Assembly: GCA_964532875.1 (NCBI GenBank)
Contig: CAZHIZ010000142.1
Location: forward strand, 1 to 9,154
Length of the DNA: 9,154 bases
Reading direction: 5' to 3'
From: Caldithrix sp964532875
Lineage (GTDB): Bacteria > Calditrichota > Calditrichia > Calditrichales > Calditrichaceae
Below, one piece after another: positions 1-5,632 of this stretch (the first letter of the stretch is position 1; each line of letters begins with the position of its first letter). Position numbers and translations under genes: made by a program. The notes beneath the pieces were generated by a model. The model was not told the origin of the DNA. It ran no database searches and was given only the letters and a program-made list of their open reading frames with translations.

Positions 1-44
1 TATTTTCCCTATCCCAGTAAACCCAATCCTTACGTTCTCTTCTC

Positions 45-731
45 TCAGCGATAATCCGGCCGTACTTTGTAAGGAATGGGGTCTTCCACACCGGCTATCT
101 GAAAACCTCTCAAACGCAAGGCACAACTGTCGCACACGCCGCAGGCCTCATCTTCGGACTGATAACACGACCAGGTCAAGTGCAAAGGCGCTTTCAGGGC
201 CACACCGGTCTTGACAATTTCCCATTTTTTCTTGTGAATGATAGGAGTCTCTATCTCGATATGGGTTTCCGGTTTGGTGCCCAATTCGATTACGCGATTA
301 AATGCCTGAAAAAATTCTTCCCGGCAATCGGGATACCCGGATGAATCTTCTTCTACGGCTCCGATGAACAAACGGCGCGCTCCGATGACTTCGGCCCAAC
401 TGGTGGCAATAGCCAAAATATTGGCATTACGAAACGGTACATAACTGGTGGGAATGTTTTTATTTTGCAAATCCGCTTTGCTGACTTCTATTCTTTTATC
501 GGTTAAACTGGAGCCGCCGATTTTGGCAAGGTGCGTTACGTCAACCACCAGCCGTTCTTTTACCCCGTAAAAATCGGCAATATCGTTAAAGGCCTGAAGC
601 TCCCGCCGTTCGGTACGCTGTCCGTAATTCGTATGTAGAAAAGCAAGGTCGTAATTTTGGGCGGCAATGGCCGCCGTTACGCAACTATCAAGACCGCCGG
701 AAACAAGTACCACTGCTTTTTCTTTCGCCAT
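45..731 (-). CDS. queC: 7-cyano-7-deazaguanine (preQ0) synthase QueC
   Basis: QueC is a cytoplasmic ATP-dependent enzyme that converts 7-carboxy-7-deazaguanine plus ammonia to preQ0 in queuosine biosynthesis. The 228-residue protein has the N-terminal PP-loop SGGLDS at residues 11-16, which binds ATP pyrophosphate. The C-terminal zinc site is formed by Cys189, Cys197, Cys200 and Cys203 in a CxxxxxxxCGxCxxC arrangement. Length and both motifs match the family throughout, with nothing missing. The ATG at 729-731 is preceded by GGAGG (739-743), seven bases away and starting right after the queF stop, so this start is well supported. It is the last gene of queD-queE-queF-queC, 12 bases after queF. 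No terminator is visible in the 44 bases that remain after its stop. Confidence 0.97.
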   Translation of the reverse strand: MAKEKAVVLVSGGLDSCVTAAIAAQNYDLAFLHTNYGQRTERRELQAFNDIADFYGVKERLVVDVTHLAKIGGSSLTDKRIEVSKADLQNKNIPTSYVPFRNANILAIATSWAEVIGARRLFIGAVEEDSSGYPDCREEFFQAFNRVIELGTKPETHIEIETPIIHKKKWEIVKTGVALKAPLHLTWSCYQSEDEACGVCDSCALRLRGFQIAGVEDPIPYKVRPDYR

Positions 732-743
732 TGGCCAGCCTCC

Positions 744-1103
744 TTACTTAAATTGTCCGCGTTTTTGCGGATCATAAACGGCGACTACCGTGGAATGCAT
801 TCCCCCGCGAACCGTGAAATCGCCGCGCACTTCCATGTAACGTGGCTGGCAGGCTGCTACCAGGTCGTCCAGAATCTGGTTGATGACCGCTTCGTAAAAA
901 ATACCCTTGTTGCGAAAATCCAAAAAATAATACTTAAGAGCTTTTAATTCCAAACAGAGTTTATCCGGGATGTAACGAATGGTAATGGTGCCGAAATCGG
1001 GCAAGCCGGTTTTGGGACAAACCGACGTGAATTCTTCATTTACATGGGTAATGTAGTAATCGCGATCCGGATATTTATTTTCAAAGACTTCCAATTGTGC
1101 CAT
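744..1103 (-). CDS. queF: NADPH-dependent 7-cyano-7-deazaguanine reductase QueF (short type)
   Basis: QueF reduces the nitrile of preQ0 to the aminomethyl group of preQ1 using NADPH. This 119-residue protein is the single-domain (YkvM-like) form, shorter than Bacillus subtilis QueF because the C-terminal tail is trimmed. Catalytic Cys29 lies in VCPKTGLPDFG, with the partner Asp36 seven residues on. The diagnostic QueF motif ELKALKYY spans residues 52-59. Glu71 corresponds to the preQ0-binding glutamate. The adjacent residue, a histidine in B. subtilis (FHE), is Tyr70 here (FYE). I believe FYE also occurs in other short QueF proteins, so activity is expected. The start at 1103 has AAGGAGA at 1111-1117. 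The gene lies 56 bases downstream of queE and 12 upstream of queC in the same operon. Confidence 0.96.
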   Translation of the reverse strand: MAQLEVFENKYPDRDYYITHVNEEFTSVCPKTGLPDFGTITIRYIPDKLCLELKALKYYFLDFRNKGIFYEAVINQILDDLVAACQPRYMEVRGDFTVRGGMHSTVVAVYDPQKRGQFK

Positions 1104-1159
1104 GTCTCTTTCTCCTTCATTCGTTGATTGATGGCTAAAACGGCCTGTAATTTAATTTT

Positions 1160-1819
1160 TCATACCCCGCGTGCATCCGGGGGCCAAATATATTTGTGCA
1201 ATTGCAATTGTAAACGCACGGCCAAATGCTCTTCCAATATCCATTCGGCCAACTGACGATTGTCCAGAACTCCGAAAACCGGCGCAAAAAGAACCGGACA
1301 GATTTCGGTCAATCGATATTTCTGTACAATGTCGCGCGCAAACTCGAAATCGACCCGATCTCCGATTACGAACTTCACCTGATCGCTCCGGCTCAACTTT
1401 TGTAAATTGGGCCAATGTATTTTGCTACTTTCCCCACTGGAAGGGCATTTGACATCCATGATGCGTTTCACCCGCGGATCCACTGAACCGATGTCCTTAT
1501 GCCCGCCGGTTTCCAACAACACCTCGTATCCGGCATCACACAGTGCTTTCAACAAAAGTAAACTGTTTTTCTGCACCAGCGGTTCTCCACCCGTTACTTC
1601 CACCAGAGGACAATGGTAGGCTTCCACGCGGGCCAACACTTCTTCAATACTCAAATCGTCGCCTTCGTAATAGGCATACGTCGTATCGCAATACGAACAG
1701 CGCAAATCGCAATAGCTTAAACGCACAAAAACACAGGGCAAACCCGCGTATGTGGATTCCCCCTGAATACTGTAGAAAATCTCATTAACTTTCAAGCGAA
1801 GTGTCGACGAATCTGCCAT
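1160..1819 (-). CDS. queE: 7-carboxy-7-deazaguanine synthase QueE (radical SAM)
   Basis: QueE is a radical SAM enzyme that rearranges 6-carboxy-5,6,7,8-tetrahydropterin (CPH4) into 7-carboxy-7-deazaguanine (CDG). The family uses a [4Fe-4S] cluster, SAM and magnesium. The 219-residue protein begins with the family signature FYSIQGES (residues 15-22). It carries the cluster motif CDLRCSYC with Cys37, Cys41 and Cys44, so it is the canonical Cx3Cx2C type rather than the extended-loop variant. The SAM-contacting motif TGGEP is at 76-80. The ATG at 1817-1819 overlaps the queD stop by one base (TAATG), and only a weak GGAA lies upstream, so translation is probably coupled to queD. The product feeds QueC two genes downstream. 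Confidence 0.97.
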   Translation of the reverse strand: MADSSTLRLKVNEIFYSIQGESTYAGLPCVFVRLSYCDLRCSYCDTTYAYYEGDDLSIEEVLARVEAYHCPLVEVTGGEPLVQKNSLLLLKALCDAGYEVLLETGGHKDIGSVDPRVKRIMDVKCPSSGESSKIHWPNLQKLSRSDQVKFVIGDRVDFEFARDIVQKYRLTEICPVLFAPVFGVLDNRQLAEWILEEHLAVRLQLQLHKYIWPPDARGV

Positions 1820-2184
1820 TATTCACTGTATTCCAACATATACTTGTCGGTTTCCCACAAACGAATCGCGCTCATGCTTACCCCTTCGGGTAATATCCGG
1901 CCTATTTCATGGTAAAAATATTTAGCCATGTTCTCCGCCGTAGGATTCAGCGTATCGAAGGGCGGAAGTTCGTTGAACGTTTGATGATCGAAGCGGCCGA
2001 TTACTTGCCAGGTCAAATCACTCAATTCCTTAAAGTCGATGATCATGCCGGCTTCATTCAACTGTTTGCCGGTGACTACAACCTGAATTTTCCAATTATG
2101 CCCGTGCATACGCTGACAGGGCCCGCTGTAATGGCGCAAATAATGAGAGGCCGAAATACTAACTTCTATGGCTAACTTGTACAT
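1819..2184 (-). CDS. queD: 6-carboxy-5,6,7,8-tetrahydropterin synthase QueD
   Basis: QueD converts 7,8-dihydroneopterin triphosphate to CPH4, the first step specific to 7-deazaguanine synthesis. The 121-residue protein is a typical PTPS/QueD tunnel-fold subunit. The zinc ligands are His14 (in SASH), His27 and His29 (in HGHNW). The catalytic set is Cys23, the Asp66-His67 pair in FDHQTF, and Glu111 in WET. Cys23 sits four residues before His27, as in bacterial QueD, which separates it from eukaryotic PTPS. It is the first gene of the que operon. The start at 2184 has AAAGGA seven bases upstream (minus strand), and the queE start overlaps its stop. The GTP cyclohydrolase that supplies its substrate is not in this window. 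Confidence 0.96.
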   Translation of the reverse strand: MYKLAIEVSISASHYLRHYSGPCQRMHGHNWKIQVVVTGKQLNEAGMIIDFKELSDLTWQVIGRFDHQTFNELPPFDTLNPTAENMAKYFYHEIGRILPEGVSMSAIRLWETDKYMLEYSE

Positions 2185-2221
2185 CCTTTATTCCTTTGTT
2201 ATTCGGTTAACGGTTTTGGGC

Positions 2222-2269
2222 CGCATTAAAATCGAATCGCAAAAATGGCGCGCCAACCGATTTAATGCG
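2222..2269 (-). promoter_or_regulatory. Hairpin in the queD leader (candidate RNA element)
   Basis: The arms at 2222-2234 and 2258-2269 are reverse complements except for one bulged base, giving a stem of about twelve pairs (CGCATTAAA.TCG). They enclose a 23-base loop that contains the palindrome GGCGCGCC (2247-2254). Two shorter segments compete for the sequence just before the ribosome binding site. UCGGUU (2255-2260, minus-strand RNA) can pair with AACCGA (2203-2208). CGGUUAA (2298-2304) can pair with UUAACCG (2204-2210). I do not see the preQ1-I consensus. There is no U-tract after the stem, so it does not look like an intrinsic terminator. The function is unknown; it could be an operator, a regulatory RNA or chance. 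Confidence 0.4.
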
Positions 2270-2384
2270 CTTTGCATTCCGATAGGCATGCTCTTTTTTA
2301 ACCGGTACATTTTTCTTTTTTAAAAACAGGTTTACACAGAGCACACGCCCCAATTAAATTCGAGCCCAAATTTAAAAGTGAAGG

Positions 2385-2413
2385 AATTTAAAGAATTTTA
2401 CGCGCAAGGTCAA
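2385..2413 (-). promoter_or_regulatory. Possible sigma-70 promoter for the queDEFC operon
   Basis: On the minus strand TTGACC (2413-2408) is followed after 17 bases by TAAATT (2390-2385), five of six and four of six matches to the consensus boxes. Transcription from here would give a leader of about 195 bases before queD, including the hairpin at 2222-2269. The -35 box sits at the end of a T6 run downstream of the receiver gene. The upstream gene is on the same strand, so read-through is an alternative. This rests on pattern matching alone. Confidence 0.35.
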
Positions 2414-2487
2414 AAAAGGGATTGCGGATTGCCCCACAGACCTGTTGGAAAAATGTAACGGAAAATTAAAAAAGCAAGATGGGTGGC

Positions 2488-2904
2488 TTAAGCGCTTTTT
2501 TGCGACGCTTCTTTTAACAGGTTCAATTTACCCAGTTCGGCAACGATTTTTTCTTTACTGAAGGGTTTCACAATGTAGCCGTCGCAACCAAACTTAATGG
2601 CTTTCATGACCACATCGGCATCGTTACTGGAACTAACGATCACGATTTTGGCACGGTCTTTCAGGGGGACATGGTTCAATTTTTCGGCGGCGCGAATGTT
2701 CTTAAGGACATCCAATCCGTTGATTTCAGGAATATTGATATCCAGGCAGATTAAATCGAAATAATTCTTATTCTGCAACGTTTTCTGAAATTCCTGATAG
2801 GCCTCTTTACCGGTTGCTGCGATGGTAATTTCTCCATAAGGCTCCAGTAAACGCCTGAGCATTTTTTGAATAAGTTTTACATCCTCCGCAACTAAAATAC
2901 GCAT
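2488..2904 (-). CDS. Single-domain (CheY-like) response regulator
   Basis: This is a stand-alone receiver domain of 138 residues with no output domain. It presumably acts by protein-protein contact or within a phosphorelay. Numbered from the ATG at 2904, the acidic pair is Glu7-Asp8 (VAED) and the phospho-acceptor is Asp55 (CLDINIPE). The switch serine is Ser91 or Ser92 (VSSS), and the conserved lysine is Lys113 (VKPF). A second ATG three codons upstream (2911-2913) is in frame, but AGG touches it directly. The 2904 start has AGGATGG with a five-base gap and begins MRILVAED as receivers usually do, so I prefer it. No kinase gene is adjacent. The gene is divergent from the desaturase, and whether the two are linked in function is unknown. 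Confidence 0.93.
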   Translation of the reverse strand: MRILVAEDVKLIQKMLRRLLEPYGEITIAATGKEAYQEFQKTLQNKNYFDLICLDINIPEINGLDVLKNIRAAEKLNHVPLKDRAKIVIVSSSNDADVVMKAIKFGCDGYIVKPFSKEKIVAELGKLNLLKEASQKSA

Positions 2905-2919
2905 CTCAACCATCCTATG

Positions 2920-2937
2920 GTTTTGATTAATTAAAAC
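2920..2937. promoter_or_regulatory. Near-palindrome upstream of the receiver gene
   Basis: The 18-base sequence from G2920 to C2937 (GTTTTgATTAATtAAAAC) is an inverted repeat with eight of nine pairs matching; the one mismatch is G2925/T2932. It lies 7 bases beyond the upstream in-frame ATG of the receiver gene, within the region shared with the divergent desaturase gene. It could be a regulator site or a 5' RNA hairpin. In such AT-rich sequence it may also be chance. Confidence 0.25.
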
Positions 2938-3071
2938 GGTTTTTCATTTTATTTAGTCGTCCAAAAGAAACAAATTTTAAATTTTTTTTACAATTCTTTT
3001 ACACTTTCGGCGAATATTTTCCATTTCAATTCGTTTGATCAAATTAAACTCAATTTAAATGGGAGAATTCA

Positions 3072-4064
3072 ATGGACCAAGCGTTAACATTAAAACAAAT
3101 CAATCGGCAATTAACACCTTACACGCAAGCCAACCCGAAACGATCTGTCTGGGAAATTTTTTCAACCCTTGTTCCCTATCTGGGGATTTGGATACTTGCC
3201 ACTTTTCTTCTCAAGCAAAATGTCCATTGGGGCTATGTGCTGCCTTTAAATATTTTAGGCGGTCTGTTTATGGTGCGCGCCTTTATCATTTTTCATGACA
3301 CCTGCCATGGATCCTTTTTCAAAAGTAAAGACATCAATAGGTGGCTGGGTCGTTTTACGGGACTTCTCACGTTTACCCCCTTCGAAGCCTGGCGCCAGGC
3401 GCACAATCGGCACCACGCCTCTTCCGGCGATTTGGACCGGCGTGGGGTGGGCGATGTTTGGACCATGACCAGCGATGAATTTCGCAAAGCTTCAAAACTA
3501 AAACGACTGGGCTATCGCTTGTACAGGAATCCGGTAGTCATGTTCGGTCTGGGGCCGTTTTTTATGCTGTTAATCTCCAATCGATTTGCCGCAAGAACCG
3601 ATAAAAAATCCGTCAAGAACAGTATTCGCTTAACCAATTTAGCCTTACTCATTTGGATTTTAGCCCTAAGCTGGCTCATTGGATTTAAAACCTTTCTGAT
3701 GATTCAATTGCCCATCATTTTCGTCGGAGGCCTGATCGGTATTTGGTTGTTTTACGTGCAGCATCAGTTCGAAGAAACCTATTGGAGCAAAAGCGAGCAA
3801 TGGGATGTTATTCAGGCGGCCCTTAAAGGAAGTTCCTATTACAAACTTCCCGCTCTTCTCCATTGGCTGACCGGCAATATCGGCTATCACCACGTACATC
3901 ATTTACGTTCCGGTATTCCCTTTTACAATTTAGCCAGGTGCCATGCGCAAACCGATCTGTTTCGCCGCGTGCCCGGTCTTAGCATTAAAGAGAGCTTAAA
4001 AACCGTCAAATTACGTCTGTGGGATGAAGAGAGTCAAAGAATGATCGCTTTTCAGGAATTGTAA
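3072..4064 (+). CDS. Membrane acyl-lipid fatty acid desaturase (Bacillus Des-like)
   Basis: This is an integral membrane di-iron desaturase that introduces a double bond into acyl chains of membrane lipids, adjusting fluidity. The 330-residue protein has all three histidine boxes: HDTCH (75-79), HNRHH (111-115) and HHVHH (273-277). It also has the conserved QHQFE around His231. Hydrophobic segments are visible at about 33-47, 54-73, 188-204 and 207-227. Conserved stretches such as IIFHDTCHGSFF, WLFYVQHQFE and ALLHWLTGNIG closely recall Bacillus subtilis Des (delta-5) from memory. The regioselectivity here is not determined. The ATG at 3072 is preceded by GGGAGA (3061-3066). It is monocistronic, ends two bases before a strong hairpin terminator, and shares its upstream region with the receiver gene. 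Its electron donor is not in the window. Confidence 0.95.
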   Translation: MDQALTLKQINRQLTPYTQANPKRSVWEIFSTLVPYLGIWILATFLLKQNVHWGYVLPLNILGGLFMVRAFIIFHDTCHGSFFKSKDINRWLGRFTGLLTFTPFEAWRQAHNRHHASSGDLDRRGVGDVWTMTSDEFRKASKLKRLGYRLYRNPVVMFGLGPFFMLLISNRFAARTDKKSVKNSIRLTNLALLIWILALSWLIGFKTFLMIQLPIIFVGGLIGIWLFYVQHQFEETYWSKSEQWDVIQAALKGSSYYKLPALLHWLTGNIGYHHVHHLRSGIPFYNLARCHAQTDLFRRVPGLSIKESLKTVKLRLWDEESQRMIAFQEL

Positions 4065-4092
4065 AAAAAAAGAGGCAAACGCCTCTTTTTTT
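4065..4092. terminator. Bidirectional intrinsic terminator
   Basis: A perfect 12-base-pair stem (A7-GAGGC paired with GCCTC-T7) with an AAAC tetraloop lies between the convergent desaturase and aldo/keto reductase genes. The desaturase stop ends at 4064 and the reductase stop codon begins at 4095. Read on either strand it gives a GC-rich hairpin followed by a run of Ts, so it should terminate both transcripts. Confidence 0.92.
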
Positions 4093-4094
4093 GT

Positions 4095-5063
4095 TTATTG
4101 ATCTTCATCCAAAGGCGGAATCCACTCGCGCGGAATCGGCCCCAAATCGGAAGCAGCACAATTGTCCCTTACCTGCTGTGGGGTTTTGGCGCCGGGGATG
4201 GCTGTGTGACAGGCAGGATGACTGATGCAAAAGCGTAAACTAACCTGCGCCATGGTTTGCTCGGGGAAACGTTCGAAAAGCGGTTTCATGCGTTCCAGAC
4301 GATCCAAATATTGCGCCAATTTCTCAGGCGACAAGTTCATTTTACGATGGTCGTCTCCGCTAAACCGAGTCTGGCGATTGAATTTCCCGGTTAACAAACC
4401 GAACAACAAAGGAATGCGCACAATAACACCAATACCGTATTTCATGGCCTTCGGGAACAAAACCTTTTCCGCCTCCCGTTCCAACAGATTGTAGCGCACT
4501 TGAATGACATCCAAAATGTCGTGGTGTAAATCCAGCAAATGCGCCTGCTCCGTTTCCTTAAACGATTGAATGCTTAAGCCGGCATGTAAAATTTTACCGT
4601 CGCGCTTTAATTGTTCCAGGGCCAGCCACGGTTCGTCCCGTTCCAGCTTATCCAAATCCGGACTGTGCAACTGCAAAATATCCAGAGCTTCCACCCCGAG
4701 CCGTTTTAAACTTTGTTCCGCGGCAAATATCAAATATTCCTTGGTGTACGTTTGCCTAATAGGCCCGTAGCCTTGATCATCTTCTTCCTTGGCAAAATAA
4801 AAATCATTACCGGCTTTAGTGGCAATTACAATCCGGCCTTTACCCCGCTCCTTAATAACCCTGGCAATCAATTCTTCGGAATGACCGAATCCGTAAACAT
4901 CGGCCGTATCGATTAACGTAACACCCTGATCAATTGCTTCGTTTAATGCTTTCAAAGAAACGGCATCGTCGGTTTCGCCCCAGTTTTTTCCACCGATGGC
5001 CCACGAGCCGAAACCGATGGTCGAAACCTGTGGCCCCCGTTGTCCCAGTTTTACATATTGCAT
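4095..5063 (-). CDS. Aldo/keto reductase family oxidoreductase
   Basis: This is a cytosolic NAD(P)H-dependent reductase of the aldo/keto reductase superfamily, with a (beta/alpha)8 barrel. The physiological substrate cannot be read from sequence. Numbered from the ATG at 5063 (322 residues), the catalytic tetrad is Asp52, Tyr57 (DTADVYG), Lys83 (ATKAG) and His133 (LQLHSPD). The C-terminal cofactor motif IPGAKTPQQVRDN (289-301) holds the phosphate-binding lysine and arginine. A longer frame reaches an ATG at 5102. However, AAAGGAGG (5069-5076) five bases before 5063, and the typical opening MQYVKLG, fix the shorter start. The gene stands alone, convergent with the desaturase and divergent from the metal repressor. 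A role in stress or aldehyde detoxification is possible but inferred only from context. Confidence 0.93.
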   Translation of the reverse strand: MQYVKLGQRGPQVSTIGFGSWAIGGKNWGETDDAVSLKALNEAIDQGVTLIDTADVYGFGHSEELIARVIKERGKGRIVIATKAGNDFYFAKEEDDQGYGPIRQTYTKEYLIFAAEQSLKRLGVEALDILQLHSPDLDKLERDEPWLALEQLKRDGKILHAGLSIQSFKETEQAHLLDLHHDILDVIQVRYNLLEREAEKVLFPKAMKYGIGVIVRIPLLFGLLTGKFNRQTRFSGDDHRKMNLSPEKLAQYLDRLERMKPLFERFPEQTMAQVSLRFCISHPACHTAIPGAKTPQQVRDNCAASDLGPIPREWIPPLDEDQ

Positions 5064-5068
5064 GGCTT

Positions 5069-5076
5069 CCTCCTTT
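5069..5076 (-). promoter_or_regulatory. Strong ribosome binding site of the aldo/keto reductase
   Basis: AAAGGAGG on the minus strand is a near-complete anti-Shine-Dalgarno match, five bases before the ATG at 5061-5063. It decides the start over the upstream in-frame ATG at 5102, which lies on the far side of this site. Confidence 0.85.
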
Positions 5077-5156
5077 GTCTGATTTGTTCGTAAAATATAC
5101 AAACCTTTTCATGAATGCAATCCCTGCGAAAAATTTTAAAACAGGTAAAACTATTT

Positions 5157-5185
5157 TTGCTATTGCGGACAAAATAGATTACATT
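5157..5185 (+). promoter_or_regulatory. Possible promoter of the metal-homeostasis operon
   Basis: TTGCTA (5157-5162) and TACATT (5180-5185) are separated by 17 bases and match the sigma-70 boxes at four of six positions each. The inverted-repeat operator (5185-5200) begins at the last base of the -10 box, where a bound repressor would block transcription start. The boxes alone are weak; their position against the operator is the main support. Confidence 0.4.
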
Positions 5186-5200
5186 TGAATATTTATTCAA
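5185..5200 (+). promoter_or_regulatory. SmtB/CadC-type operator (7-2-7 inverted repeat)
   Basis: TTGAATA-TT-TATTCAA is a perfect inverted repeat with a two-base centre. It contains the TGAA...TTCA core typical of operators bound by zinc/cadmium sensors of the ArsR/SmtB family (SmtB, ZiaR, CadC). It lies 20 bases before the ATG of the repressor gene, so the protein very probably binds here and regulates its own operon. The match to the operator class is from general knowledge of the family and was not searched. Confidence 0.8.
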
Positions 5201-5220
5201 TCATTTGTACGGAGTGCACC

Positions 5221-5583
5221 ATGTCCCGTTCGCAGGATATCTGTTCAGTGGAAATTATTAATCAGGAAAAAGTAGATCGTGTTAATGCCCTACTTCCCAG
5301 CGGCGAAGCCACCTCCGAAGCCGCTGCTCTTTTTAAAGCACTTTCGGACCCGACGCGTTTGCGTATTGTACAGGCTTTGCTGTTGGAAGAACTTTGCGTG
5401 TGCGATATTTCTACCGTAGTCCAGGTCTCCATCTCTGCCATTTCGCACCAGTTGCGTTTGCTACGATCCATGAAAATCGTAAAAAATCGCAAACAGGGCA
5501 AAATGGTTTTTTATTCTTTGGATGATGAACATATTGCCCAATTGATTAAAACGGCCCTGGAACACATCAATGAAAAACAGTGA
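5221..5583 (+). CDS. ArsR/SmtB-family metal-responsive repressor (CadC-like)
   Basis: This is a winged-helix homodimer expected to repress its operon until a metal (likely zinc, cadmium or lead) releases it. Numbered from the ATG at 5221 (120 residues), it has the metal-box ELCVCD with Cys59 and Cys61, and an N-terminal Cys8 aligning with CadC Cys7. The second N-terminal CadC cysteine (Cys11) is Ile12 here, so the alpha3N site has three of four cysteines. The alpha5 zinc site is complete: Asp102, His104, His115 and Glu118. The recognition helix lies around SISAISHQLRLL (70-81). GGAG six bases upstream supports the ATG. An in-frame TTG at 5185 lies inside the operator and lacks a binding site. 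The gene leads the operon and is followed after 49 bases by the efflux pump. Confidence 0.95.
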   Translation: MSRSQDICSVEIINQEKVDRVNALLPSGEATSEAAALFKALSDPTRLRIVQALLLEELCVCDISTVVQVSISAISHQLRLLRSMKIVKNRKQGKMVFYSLDDEHIAQLIKTALEHINEKQ

Positions 5584-5632
5584 ATTGTGAAATGACCACC
5601 AGACAATCTCGGTAAAAAAACAGGAGAAAAAC

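Larger units (their letters stand above)
2185..2487. other. Intergenic stretch between the receiver gene and queD
   Basis: These 303 bases separate two minus-strand genes, and I find no convincing coding frame or tRNA-like structure in them. Moving toward queD, the stretch holds a tandem heptamer GGATTGC x2 (2419-2432, plus strand), a T6 run on the minus strand (2412-2417), and a candidate promoter (2385-2413). AT-rich leader sequence follows, then a hairpin (2222-2269) and the queD ribosome binding site. A strong terminator for the receiver gene is not visible. The best candidate is a short GGG/CCC stem before the T6 run, which is weak. Confidence 0.6.

Noticed and set aside
657..947. Plus-strand open frame across the queC/queF junction
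   Set aside because: It is antisense to two clearly conserved enzymes, has no ribosome binding site, and looks like a shadow frame.
2185..2384. Known preQ1-I riboswitch upstream of queD
   Set aside because: I could not find the conserved A-rich tail and stem-loop pattern of the class in the leader. A covariance-model search would settle it.
2418..2434. Intrinsic terminator for the receiver gene formed by GGG(G) and CCC before T6
   Set aside because: Only three or four pairs with an 11-base loop; too weak to call, so it is mentioned only as a possible element.
5064..5102. Longer N-terminus of the aldo/keto reductase starting at 5102
   Set aside because: The AAAGGAGG site at 5069-5076 lies inside this extension and points to the ATG at 5063. 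The extra residues do not look like part of the fold.
5185..5220. TTG-initiated extension of the repressor that would add a CTEC cysteine pair (residues 8 and 11 of the longer form)
   Set aside because: The TTG is the first codon-sized piece of the operator palindrome and has no Shine-Dalgarno sequence, whereas the ATG at 5221 has GGAG six bases upstream. The extra cysteines are probably not translated.
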